Part shown: piece after piece, positions 1-10,710 of the stretch
Layout of the letters: every line of letters starts with the position of its first letter
How positions within the stretch are numbered: the first letter of the stretch is position 1
From: Salticus scenicus
Taxonomy: Eukaryota; Arthropoda; Arachnida; Araneae; Salticidae
NCBI GenBank assembly: GCA_963930645.1
Contig: OZ005650.1
Location: 67,191,018-67,255,017, forward strand
Length of the DNA stretch: 64,000 nucleotides
Direction of reading: 5' to 3'
The notes under the pieces: model-generated
What the model was told of the DNA's origin: nothing
What the model saw: the letters and a program-made list of their open reading frames with translations, nothing else
Database searches by the model: none
Position numbers and translations under genes: made by a program

Positions 1-70
1 ATTAATATGTGTCATAAAAAGTGCATGATTTTACAGGACAACCATTTATTACAGAACATAGGGGGAAAAA

Positions 71-906
71 TTAGTATGTTGTGACCACCACATGACTTTC
101 TTCTATATTTTCCAATACAAATTCACTTAGTAAAAATAATTTATTAAACTTATTTTTTTTTTTTTTTTAAATATCTTCCATGATAATGCAGACGATTTCC
201 ATATTAGAGTAGTAGTATAACACTAAATATTTAAAAAAAAAAAAAAAAAGTCAATTTAATTCTCAATATTAAATTTAAAAGGAAAATTTTTCTTTTCTTT
301 TCTTTTTCTGTTAAAAATGAAAAAAAATCGATACCTTTATTTTAATTATCGCAGATCGATGATTCAAACATTCGTCTTAAAGGTATGGCGAGATCTTTTA
401 AAAGACACCCATCATGAAAATTTACTCCCCTCGAGGGGGGGGGGGGCTTCCCACGCAGAGGGGGGAGGCGAGGCTCCTACATACACAATCCCCCCCCCAG
501 TTCACTATCTCTATTACAAATAATTCTTTTAAATTCCATAATGATTATTAAAAAATAATTCTCTTTATGCACATTTATACAAAATTTTGTCCTATACCAC
601 TATGTTAAAAATTTAGAACAAGCAGGATGGCAACGCAAGCTGTTGGACAATTTTTACCGAAGGTTGATGTTGATAGGCACTAATTTATGCCAATGTGCAA
701 CTACATACCAATTTGTATGAAATTCTGTGCAGTAGTACCTGAGATACAGTCATCACAAAATTTTGTCACACGCATACACAGAGATTTTTTCTAAAAATGG
801 TCAAATCGTGTTATACAGCTCTCAAACCGTGCAAATCCATTAAAAACCCGAGGTCAAAAATTTTTACGAATCCAGTACTTTCTTCTATTCAATATAGAAG
901 AAAGTT
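71..906 (-). mobile_element. Diverged HINE-like (Helitron-like, non-autonomous) element, copy 1
   Basis: Minus-strand copy of the repeat family described in full at 1995-3927. On the minus strand it ends in a hairpin (TGTG...CACA arms) followed by CATACTAA, with CTAA at the terminus. Its other end is the hairpin ACTTTCTTCTAT...ATAGAAGAAAGT at about 878-905, followed by an A-tract. The interior keeps the block reading AAATCGAT...GGTATGGCGAGATC and degenerate G-run/C-run cassettes near 430-500. The GTCT microsatellite seen in other copies is lost. Many substitutions mark it as older than the copies at 1995 and 10557. No coding capacity; an open frame at 317-523 is incidental. Confidence 0.75.
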
Positions 907-922
907 AAAAAAAAAAAAAAAA

Positions 923-1994
923 TGTGATTACGGAACAATTTTATCACATAAATGTGTAATAAGATTTTAAATGAAATTACGAAATTTTAATGTTAAAATG
1001 AAATGGCGTTATTTTTTTTCCCCAATTGCAATACATTTAGATAAATTGCGTCGGACTTGAAATTTTACTTGATGAAGTTACATTCAGCAAAATTTTCTGT
1101 TTCGTGAATTTGAACTATTTTCCAAGACATTAAATGTCTTAACGAGCTTGTGTGTTCATGTTTTTTTTTTCTATTCTTTTTAAATAACTTGAATTCTCCC
1201 ACAAACATACCGAAAATGTAGAAGTAGAGAATAAAATTCTGAAGAAATTTTTGACATTTGAAATACTCTGCTGAAATTCGTTTTAAACTGACAGAAAAAA
1301 TTTAATTATTACAGTAATAGTAAAACTTTTAGGAAATTTTCCCAATCAAATACGTGCGATAACTAGGCAAAAACTATGCGACTTGGAAAAATTATAACTT
1401 TCCAATAGTACACACCGTTAATTTCATCGTTTAACTTTCAACATATTTTTAAATCAAATTATCAAATTAAAATCTACATAAAGAGAGAGAGAGAGAGAGA
1501 GAGAGATTTCGAAGCAATTAGATATCAATTGTTATTTATGGAAGGTGCTTATAAAAATTTCTTCAAAAAATTAAAATTTGCGAAAATTTTTACAAAAGAA
1601 GTTTTATTTTTTTAAACCTTATAGATATCGAAATTATAGACTGTTTTAAGGATGATACTCTAAATTTCGAAAAACAAACTTTAATATTATGACTAATAAA
1701 AATGATAAGATGATCTACTAATCTTTTGCGACTAAAAAACTTGAAAGAATTACGACTGATAGATAAAAATTTCAACTCATGTTACTTTAGAAATTGGAAA
1801 TGAAGAAATAATTCCTAAAAAATTACCCCCAAAAGTAAGCATTTTAGAATTCAATGCCATTTCCCATTGACAGAAATAGATTACAAAATCTATTTTCTGT
1901 AACTGAAAAAGTCAGATAAGAGCATTTGTGAACTTCTAAGACATATCGATTTGAAAATTAGATCAAATATTCAAATAAAAACATATAACAAAGT
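923..1994. other. AT-rich stretch without recognisable gene
   Basis: Non-coding, AT-rich, with short A/T homopolymers and a (GA)n microsatellite at about 1482-1506. No repeat family from elsewhere in the window was recognised here. The only open frame (1590-1775, minus) is low-complexity and not credible as a gene. Confidence 0.6.
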
Positions 1995-2118
1995 TTTTAC
2001 TTTCTTCTATATGTAATATAGAGAAAGTATTGGATTCGCGAAAATTTTCGAAGTCCATTTTTTGATGGATTTACATGTTTTGGGATATGGAGAACACGAA
2101 TTAATAGTTTTTAAAAAA

Positions 2119-2177
<59 letters not shown>
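2119..2177 (+). repeat. (GTCT)n microsatellite inside HINE-like copy 2
   Basis: Nearly 15 uninterrupted GTCT units. The tract sits at the same internal position as in the copy at 10557, where it is about 28 bases (7 units) shorter, and as an impure CAGA tract on the opposite strand in the copy at 4039-5340. Confidence 0.97.
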
Positions 2178-2805
2178 ATCATTTTTTTGTGGACGCTGTA
2201 TCTCACGAACCAATGAATGAAACTTAACCAAACTTGGTATTTAGTTGCACCCTGACATAAACTGGTGCTGATTAGATTTTGGGATCAATCGCTCAATAGG
2301 TGGCGTTGTGATCGCATTTTATGCAAATTTTTAACATGGCAGCATAGGACAAAATTCCGTATAAATGGGCATAAAGAGAGTTATTTTACACTTGTGATTG
2401 TAAAATTAATAGGATTTATTGATAATAGTAGTAGTTAGCTAGGAAAAAAATTTTGTGCATGGGGGGGCATCGGTTCCCCCCCTGGGGGGGAAAATCCCCC
2501 CCCGGGGAAGTAAATTTTCAAGATGGGTATCTTTCGAAAGGTCTCGTTGATAATAGTAGTAGTTAACTTGGAAAAAATTTTTGTGCATGTGGGGGCATCG
2601 GTTGCCCCCCCACCGGGGGGGAAGTTCCCACCCGGGGGGGCAAAATTTCAAGATGGGTATCTTTCGAAAGATCTCGTCAATACCTTTAAAACGAATGGTT
2701 GAACGATAAATCTGTGATAATTTAAACCAAAGTTATCGATTTTTTTTACTTTTAACAAAAAAAAACTTAGAAAAATATCGCAATTTTTTTTTTTTTTTTT
2801 TTTTT

Positions 2806-3860
2806 AACGAAATTTAACCAAACTTGGTATTTAGTTGGTCCCCGACATAAACTGGTGCTGATTATGTTTGGGGATCAATAGCTCAACAGGTGGCGCTGTG
2901 ATAGCATTTTATCTAAATTTTTAACATGGCAGCATAGGACAAAAATTCGTATAAATGTGCATAATTAGAGTTGTTTTAAACTTGTGATTGTAAAATTAAT
3001 ATGAATTATTGATAATAGTAGTATGTAACTAGGAAAAAAATTTTCTGCATGGGGGGGCATCGCTTCCCCCCTAGGGGAAAAATACCCCCCCAGGGGGGGT
3101 AAATTTTCACATTGGGTATTTTTCGAAAGATCAGGTTGATAATAGTAGTAGTTAACTAGGAAAAAATTTTTGTGCATGTGGGGCCATCGGTTGCCCCCCC
3201 ACCGGGGGGGGAAGTTCCCACCCGGGGGGGCAAAATTTCAAGATGGGTATCTTTCGAAAGATCTCGTCAATACCTTTAAAACGAATGGTTGAACGATAAA
3301 TCTGTGATAATTTAAACCAAAGTTATCGATTTTTTTTAGTTTTAACAAAACTAAACTTAGAAAAAAAATCGCATTTTTTTTTTTTTAAACGAAATTTAAC
3401 CAAACTTGGTATTTAGTTGGTCCCCGACATAAACTGGAGCTGATCATGTTTGGGGATCAATAGCTCAACAGGTGGCGCTGTGATAGCATTTTATCTAAAT
3501 TTTTAACATGGCAGCATAGGACAAAAATTCGTATAAATGTGCATAATTAGAGTTGTTTTAAACTTGTGATTGTAAAATTAATATGAATTATTGATAATAG
3601 TAGTATGTAACTAGGAAAAAAAATTTCTGCATGGGGGGGGCATCGCTTCCCCCCCTGGGGGGGAAGTACCCCCCCGGGGGGGATAAATTTTCAAGATGGG
3701 TATCTTTCGAAAGGTCTCGTCAATACCTTTAAAACGAATGGTTGAACTATAAATCTGTGATAATTTAAAACAAAGTTATCGATTTTTTTCACTTTTAACA
3801 AAAAAAAAAAAAAAACTTAGAAAAAAAAAAATCGTACTTTTTTTTTTTTTTTTTTTTAAT
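2806..3860 (+). repeat. Two 582-bp tandem monomers of HINE-like copy 2
   Basis: Monomers start at 2806 (type A, GGTGCTGATTATG near its start) and 3388 (type B, GGAGCTGATCATG), exactly 582 bases apart. Each has a poly-T start, a TTTAACCAAACTTGG block, a GGTGGCGCTGTGATAGC block, G-run/C-run cassettes and a GTTATCGATTTTTT end. A diverged third monomer precedes them from about 2220. Confidence 0.9.
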
Positions 3861-4038
3861 ATTGTTACTGATTAAATATGTATAGGTAAATATAGAAGAA
3901 AGTCTTGTGGTGGCCACAACATACTAGTTTTTTTTTTTTTGCCAGTTTCTCAATAGCATTACGAGATATTCTGAATAATAATATGACATTACTTTAAGGA
4001 TATTACTATTATGTATTTATTAATTCTTCCTTAGAAAA

Positions 4039-4130
4039 CTAGTATGTTGTGGCCACCACAAGACTTTCTTCTATATTTTCCTATACATATTCAATCAGTA
4101 ACAATATTAAAAAAAAAAAGATTTTTTTTT

Positions 4131-4165
<35 letters not shown>

Positions 4166-4234
4166 TGAAAATTAATACATATTCAATCACTAACAATATT
4201 TAAAAAAAAAAAAAAAAAATAGAATTTTTTTCTA

Positions 4235-4271
<37 letters not shown>

Positions 4272-5340
4272 GTTAAAAGTAAAAAAAATCGATAACTTTG
4301 TTTTAAATTATCACAGATTTATAGTTCAACCATTCGTTTTAAAGGTATTGATTAGGCCTTTCGAATGATACCCATCTTCAAAATTTACCCCCCCCGGGGG
4401 GGTACTTCCCCCCCAGGGGGGGGAAGCGATGCCCCCCCATGCACAAAATTTTTTTCCTAGTTACGTACTACTATTATCAATAATTCATATTAATTTTACA
4501 AACACAAGTGTAAAATAACTCTTATTATGCACATTTATACGAATTTTTGTCCTATGCTGCCATGTTAAAAATTTAGATAAAATGCTATCACAGCGCCACC
4601 TGTTGAGCTATTGATCCCCAAATATAATCAGCAACAGTTTATGTCGGGGACCAACTAAATACCAAGTTTGGTAAAATTTCGTTAAAAAAAAAAAAAAAAA
4701 TACGATTATTTTTCTAAGTTTTTTTTTGTTAAAAGTAAAAAAAATCGATAACTTTGTTTTAAATTATCACAGATTTATGGTTCAACCATTCGTTTTAAAG
4801 GTATTGACGAGATCTTTCGAATGATACCCATCTTCAAAATTTAACCCCCCGGGGGGGTACTTCCCCCCCAGGGGGGGAACCGATGCCCCCCCCATGCACA
4901 ATTTTTTTTCCCTAGTTAACTACTACTATCATCAATAATTCAAATTCATTTTACAATCACAAGTTTAAAATAACTCTCATTATGCCCATTTATACGGAAT
5001 TTTGTCCTATGCTGCCATGTTAAAAATTTGCATAAAATGCGATTACAGCGCCACCTGTTGAGCTATTGATCCCCAAATCTAATGGGCACCAGTTCATGTC
5101 AGGGTGCAACTAAATACCAAGTTTGGTTAAATTTCATTCATATGTTCGTGAGATACAGCGTCCACAAAAAAATGATACAGACACACAGACAGACAGACAG
5201 ACAGACACACAGACAGACATTTTCTAAAAACTATCAATTCGTGTTCAGGACATCCCAAAACGTGTAGATCCGTCAAAAAACGGAGGTCGAAAATTTTCGC
5301 GAATCCAATACTTTCTCTATATTACATATAGAAGAAAGTA
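4039..5340 (-). mobile_element. HINE-like element, copy 3
   Basis: Minus-strand copy facing copy 2 tail to tail, 111 bases apart. It starts (plus strand) with CTAGTATG and the hairpin TTGTGGCCACCACAA, then ACTTTCTTCTATAT, and ends with ATATAGAAGAAAGT and an A-tract to about 5360. It has two monomers (junction near 4690) with the G/C cassettes and an impure CAGA tract at about 5174-5222. The segment ATTCAATCA(G/C)TAACAATATT near the hairpin end is duplicated (about 4086 and 4170), separated by long T-tracts. It is diverged from copy 2, so the pair is not a simple inverted duplication. Confidence 0.78.
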
Positions 5341-5360
5341 AAAAAAAAAAAAAAAAAAAA

Positions 5361-7688
5361 ATATCTGGAGACGTCTGAAGCAAAAATGAAACCTTTTATA
5401 TATGCTGCCACCTAGTGACTTTACGAGCCCATAATATGTAGAATATTATAATTTTTACAATTATAAGCAACATATTGGGCTTGATTCACTTAAAATGTGG
5501 TTTCCACTTTTTTGTCCTAATAAAATAATAGTATAATTATTATTTATTCATTTGGGGGGGAAAAAGAAAAAAAAGGAACAATTTTCTAAATGAAATTCTA
5601 ATTAAAAAATAAAATTCATGTTCAAATCATGTCTAATTTTAACGTTGAAAGTGTAAATTTCAAACAGGAAATTATAAGTGGTAGTTTTCATTTTTTTCCC
5701 TTATACTACTACTACTACTACTACTACTACTAATAATAATAATAATAATAATAATAAATGAATGAATGAATAATTAAGGAAGGGGAAGAAGAAGAAGAAA
5801 GAAAGAAACTCAAACAAAAAATAACATTTTAAAATTCAGAAAATAAAATAGATTTAAGAAAAAGTTGGAAAAAGCCATGCTTTTTCTAAATGAGTTTTTA
5901 CTAAATTTCCATAATGATATTGTATTTTCTATTCTTAAAATAATAATAATAATAATAATAAATCATATAAATTAATTTGAAAGAAAATCTATGTTTTATT
6001 AACCACATTTCATAGTATTACTAAATACTATTACAAATTTCTAAATACAGGGCGTGGCCAGAAAAAAAAAATAATAATGAAATGCTTCAACATAAAACAC
6101 AAGTTTTCTTTTTATTTGAGGCTTTCAAAATTACAGTGGTGTGAGTCTTATTTCTTTAAAAGTTCAAAACAACAGAAAAATAAATAAATAAATAAAATTA
6201 AAATTAAAATTAAAATTAAAAATAAAAAATTCTGTCAAAGACAGAATTTAGTTTAGTACGGGGGATTATTAATTTCAATCTGTAAAATTTTTATTTTTAT
6301 TTTTTATTTTTTAATTTATTTTTTATCGCATTTTTTGACCGTCACGTACTTTGTAAAATGACTGAAATGAACTAAATTCAAGTGTTTCCACCTAAATTTC
6401 ATACGTTAGTTAATTTTAAAAAATCTAACTGTCGTGTCGAAAAACTGTTTGCACCCCTGGATTCAGAAAAATCACATATTTCATATTGGTACCAAATTTG
6501 TAACAATAGGACTGATATTTCTAATTTATTTTGGTGTTACACAAAACTGGTGTACAAAAAATTCAGATTGAAGCAATTTTGAAGTATCTTTCGAAAATTT
6601 TGCATTGCTCTGCAGACCATGCTCCTCTAAAAGAAATAATATTACCTGACGTATATATATATGATTTTTCATGAGTATAATGAAAAGAAATGAGACCGAA
6701 AACTAAACAGTTGAATAATTCACCACAAAAAACCACAAAGGACAATTAGGTAACTAGTTAACTTGAATAGGTTTAATAATTTTAACGTATTAGAATTGTT
6801 ATATTAATTTAAATTTATTTGAAAATTAATTAAATTACACCTAATTTTATATATAAATCTAACAGGTAAGAAAATGATTAAAAAGTAGATATTTAAGGGT
6901 TTTTTAATAATATGAAATGTTTGCAATTCTAATATTCGAATTATTTAACATTAAAACTAAAATAAAGGGGGGGGGGAGGAGTTCAAAGTAAATACTGTGA
7001 AAGTCAAATTAACGAACAAACGCTAGATTTTTACAATTAAAATACTGCCATTGTTCAACATTTGATCTAGGGGGGGGGAGGGGGGAGGACAAATGAAAAA
7101 ATTAAAATTCTCTTAAAACAAATCAGTGTACATACACAAAAAATTTTACTTGTTTATTTCCATGTAGGTCTATTTATTATCTTAAATTCTTTTAGCTTGT
7201 GTTTCCATATGCCAAACAAATCCTTATTTCATTTATTATCTTAAATTCTTTTAGTTTGTGTTTCCATATGCCAAACAAAATTTTATTTATTATTAGTTTA
7301 AACCTTATTTTATTTATTTGTTTAAATAAACCATTATTATCTTGGACAATCATCAAAATTTTGCCTTGAGAAAGGAAAATATATCAGCGCATAATCCTTT
7401 TCCTGTTTTTTTTTTTCTATTTGAGAAGTGCATAAGTATGCTTTTTAGAATTTGTAGCGATTATTTTTTCTCTCCCTTAGACTATGCAGACAGTGCTCTG
7501 AAATTATTTGTTTCCGCGCACCAATAGTCTGTCTACCGTGTAACAACATTTACAGGGAGAAAGAGTTAAAGTTGAATGGCGGTTGATACCCCATTTGTCG
7601 AAAAGCATTGGCGACTAACTTTTTGAAACTCTTCACCTTTTTTCTTTCTTTCTTTTCTTCTCTTTTTCTTTCTTCTTCTTCTTCTTTT

Positions 7689-7728
<40 letters not shown>

Positions 7729-7778
7729 TGCGTGTGTAAAACCTTGGCAAAAAGTTGTCATTTCCAGTATCTACGCTC
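5361..7778. other. Simple-repeat-rich non-coding stretch
   Basis: AT-rich DNA with a (CTA)n to (TAA)n microsatellite at 5704-5757, AAT and TAAA repeats near 5940 and 6180, and two G-runs near 6966 and 7070. A two-copy tandem duplication of about 60 bases lies at about 7170-7280 (core TTATCTTAAATTCTTTTAG followed by TTTCCATATGCC). A long pyrimidine tract lies at 7638-7728. No gene or known element was recognised. Confidence 0.6.
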
Positions 7779-7781
7779 TAA

Positions 7782-8201
7782 CAAGGAAACATTCAAAAGG
7801 TGTCATCTTCAAAAAGTATTGGAAAAAATATATGTGATTCTACTCTTCATGAAACACCAGAAAATGAAAAAAATTATCGGCTGAAATTAATTACAGCGAC
7901 CACGAAAAATTATCAAATTAAGCATATTTGGCGATTTCACACTGCTAGGCGATTGATTTTGAGTACTTGGCGGAAAAGTAAAACACAGTTCTGTTCGTAC
8001 ACGGCAATCTCGTTGCTAGCAAACGTATCGCCTAACAGCGCTAAATCGCCAAATATGCTTAATTTTGATAATTTTTTGTGGTCGTTGTAATTCATTTCTG
8101 CCGATAATTTTTTTTTATTTTCTGGTGTTTTACGAAGAGTAGAACCACATATATTTTTTTTCAATACTTTTTGAAGACGACACCTTTTGAATGTTTCCTT
8201 G
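7782..8201. mobile_element. Foldback MITE with TAA target duplication, copy 1
   Basis: A 420-bp near-palindrome. The left arm begins CAAGGAAACATTCAAAAGG and the right arm is its reverse complement, ending CCTTTTGAATGTTTCCTTG; the arms extend about 190 bases to a short centre. The element is flanked by TAA on both sides (7779-7781 and 8202-8204). A second copy at 27610-28028 is flanked by TTA. Three-base TWA duplications are characteristic of PIF/Harbinger transposons and their MITEs, so that class is the best guess, although no transposase is present. Open frames on both strands here are shadows of the palindrome. Confidence 0.85.
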
Positions 8202-8262
8202 TAAGACAAATATCACTGCTCGGCATGAAAATTGCCCCCCCCCCCCCCAACTCCATTTTTGC

Positions 8263-8385
8263 AAATTCTTACGTAAAATGACCTCCTGAATCCGAATAGG
8301 ACGCCCATTTTGACCTATTATCCACCGTTCTTTAGGGGCGGCCCCCTATTTTTATCACTTTTCGGAAATTTTATGAATGTAAATT

Positions 8386-8421
<36 letters not shown>

Positions 8422-8597
8422 GGGGGGGGGGTATTTTAACTGTTAAATATCTTCTGAGGGGATACAGAGTTGGAAAATTCCAAAACATGAACATTTGCGG
8501 CAAGGAGGAAATTTAGGGGGGCATTTGCCGCTGAAATTATGTATTACATTTCTTATATATTTTTTAAAATCTATTTTTAATATTATTTATTAAACAT

Positions 8598-8630
<33 letters not shown>

Positions 8631-8810
8631 TGTTTTAAGTGTTAAATTAATTTTCTGCAAATCAAATTCATGGCCATAAAATTACTGGACAATGATGAAA
8701 ATTGGTGGAGGGGAAGGTGTCCCGAGAAAACGGTGGGTGACTGGGCAAAATGGGAGTCATATTCGGATTTAGGAGGTCATTTTACATAAAATTGGCAAGA
8801 ATGATATCAG
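8263..8810. repeat. Inverted repeat pair around G/T-rich centre
   Basis: About 80 bases at 8263-8345 (with GTAAAATGACCTCCTGAATC) reappear as an imperfect reverse complement at about 8712-8805 (plus strand GGATTTAGGAGGTCATTTTAC). The interior has T- and G-runs near 8390-8430 and a (TA)n tract near 8600-8630. This looks like a decayed foldback element. The ends are not clear and no target duplication could be assigned. Confidence 0.6.
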
Positions 8811-8989
8811 GTCTCTTTCTTTTTTTTTTTTTTTTTTCTTTTTTTTTTCTTTTTTTTTTTTTTTTTTTGAAGCGCAGTGCATTTAAGAAGTTAATTGGAA
8901 AATTCCAGTACGACGGAGTGAATTTCCAAGATCACGTTCCCAAGTCATCTATATAAAAGGAAACTCGTGTGAATTCTATGCGTTCGTAA

Positions 8990-10540
8990 TATATCGTAAT
9001 GCAAGTGGCATTTTTTTAGTTTTCCAAAATCGTATCACCCTTAGAATTTTTAAAATAGTTTTTAAATTATTAATTATTTGTTTTCTCCACTCCTGGCACT
9101 TCACTGTGAATAAATTCGACTTTGGTGAAGACCATTTCAGAGACAAAGTTTTAAATTTAAAAGTTTTGTTTTATTTTTATTTTCTGAATATTTACTTTAA
9201 TGTTTTCTGTCATTTATTTATTTTCCTCTTTCTATCGTTGATTGCAACCATATGAAAATACTATTACTAATCACTCACGTTGACATTAAAGAGTTCGTAG
9301 TTTTAAGTTTGCGATTTTTCACTGAATTTAATGAACCGTCTTTAGACTTGTTTTCCGATATTTGTTTACGTAAATTTCCGTTGTATTTCGGTTTAGATTT
9401 CGCTATAAATGATCATCTGTTGTAGCCAATTCGCGATGAGCGATTTCAATCTCGTGTGGGTCATTCCTTTTGTTAAACTTGTCATTTTTCCCATACAAAG
9501 TGCCATTTGGTGTTTTTTTTTTTTAATCTATACGTTTTCTGAAATGTATAGATGTGATATCGAAAATCACATATTCTAAATTATGTACTATTACATTTCT
9601 GATAAATTTAATTCTTTCCCAATTCATTTTCTATCTGTATAAAAAGCGAGTTAATATATGCGGTTTCATTCTTTATTCCTTCTTACAAAAAGAGCAAGCC
9701 ATACTATTCCTTTCATTTAAAAGAAATAATAATAACAAAAGCAAGAGATGATCTTTCAATCGCTTAATTCTGTGGAGAACAATTCGTTTCATCTCAATTA
9801 AATAAAACAGAATAAAATGTTTCCTGATGTCTTTTTTGAACATTAAACAGATCTCGCATCTGTTACTTATAAATAGAAATCGCGTGTTCTTTTAGACTAG
9901 GGTTATGAATAAAAATTTAACGATAAAATTCTTGTGGTCAAGAGTTAAGGTTGGTTTGCCAGATTCTCACGAACTGATAACGGATTTTTTGGCTAAGAAA
10001 TCAATCGCCAATATATTTTAAAAAGTTACACTAAATTAGCTGTAACTGAAAAAGTTGGGTGTTGCCTTGGCTTAACTTTTTATGTGGTTTTAGGTAATGT
10101 ATCCAGCCAACAATTTCATCACTTCTGCATTTTCTCTGCTGCTGAAAAGACGTAACTTTTGAATACTTCTCTCCCCGTGTCCATCCCGTTCATTTAATGT
10201 TAATTCATATTCATCTTCCATATATTATACATAAAAAACTTTATTCTAGATGTTTCGGGTGACTATTTATACTGTGAATTTTTTCAAAGGAATTTATGTG
10301 TTATTGAAATTGCAAGACATATGATGACTTTGAATTTTATTAAATGGTTGCATTATAGATTTCGCTTGCCTGAGTTATTTGTGGGACATAACGCTTCTTC
10401 TGATTATCTTCACGGCTGTTATAAAGAAAGAATTCACACTACCTACCAAATAAATACAACAATAGATACCAATTTTGGGGGTTTGCATACGGAAAGTCAT
10501 TTATAAAAGAAGTTCAATTATATAACCACCCTGTATTTCT
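8990..10540. other. Unannotated AT-rich stretch
   Basis: No repeat seen elsewhere in the window and no credible open frame. Short frames at 9554-9751 and 10321-10506 lack recognisable domains. This block is less rich in homopolymers than its surroundings and may be unique host sequence interrupted by the element inserted at 10557. Confidence 0.5.
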
Positions 10541-10556
10541 CTGTATGTTTCCTATT

Positions 10557-10679
10557 TTTACTTTCTTCTATATGTAATATAGAGAAAGTATTGGATTCGC
10601 GAAAATTTTCGAAGTCCATTTTTTGATGGATTTACATGTTTTGGGATATGGAGAACACGAATTAATAGTTTTTAAAAAA

Positions 10680-10710
<31 letters not shown>

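Larger units (their letters stand above)
1995..3927 (+). mobile_element. HINE-like (Helentron-associated) element, copy 2
   Basis: Well-preserved member of the main family. Order of parts seen: T-tract; subterminal inverted repeat ACTTTCTTCTATAT (itself part of a small hairpin with ATATAGAGAAAGT); conserved block ending in a GTCT microsatellite (2119-2177); a diverged first monomer from about 2220; then two 582-bp tandem monomers starting at 2806 and 3388; the matching inverted repeat ATATAGAAGAAAGT; a hairpin TTGTGG-TGG-CCACAA; and terminal CATACTAG followed by T. Subterminal repeats, a GTCY-type microsatellite, internal tandem core repeats and a 3' hairpin before CTRR are the described hallmarks of HINE/DINE-1-type elements, which are non-autonomous and moved in trans by Helentron Rep-helicases. 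Each monomer has G-run/C-run cassettes and the palindrome ATCTTTCGAAAGAT. No protein is encoded. An alternative is a retroposon read from the other strand, since A-tracts follow that end. Confidence 0.8.

Noticed and set aside
2119..2177. GTCT tract and regularly spaced G/C cassettes as a possible CRISPR-like array
   Set aside because: No unique spacers between repeats. The units are a microsatellite and 582-base monomers within a transposable element, in eukaryotic-type DNA.
1995..5340. One large inverted duplication formed by the elements at 1995-3927 and 4039-5340
   Set aside because: The two differ in monomer number, have many substitutions and different insertions, and each has its own complete terminal hairpin. 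Two separate insertions fit better.
7638..7728. Lys/Glu-rich protein encoded by the pyrimidine tract (minus frame 7550-7750)
   Set aside because: A CTTT/CTT low-complexity tract reads as poly-Lys/Glu by composition alone. Similar frames occur at 15838-16023 and elsewhere.
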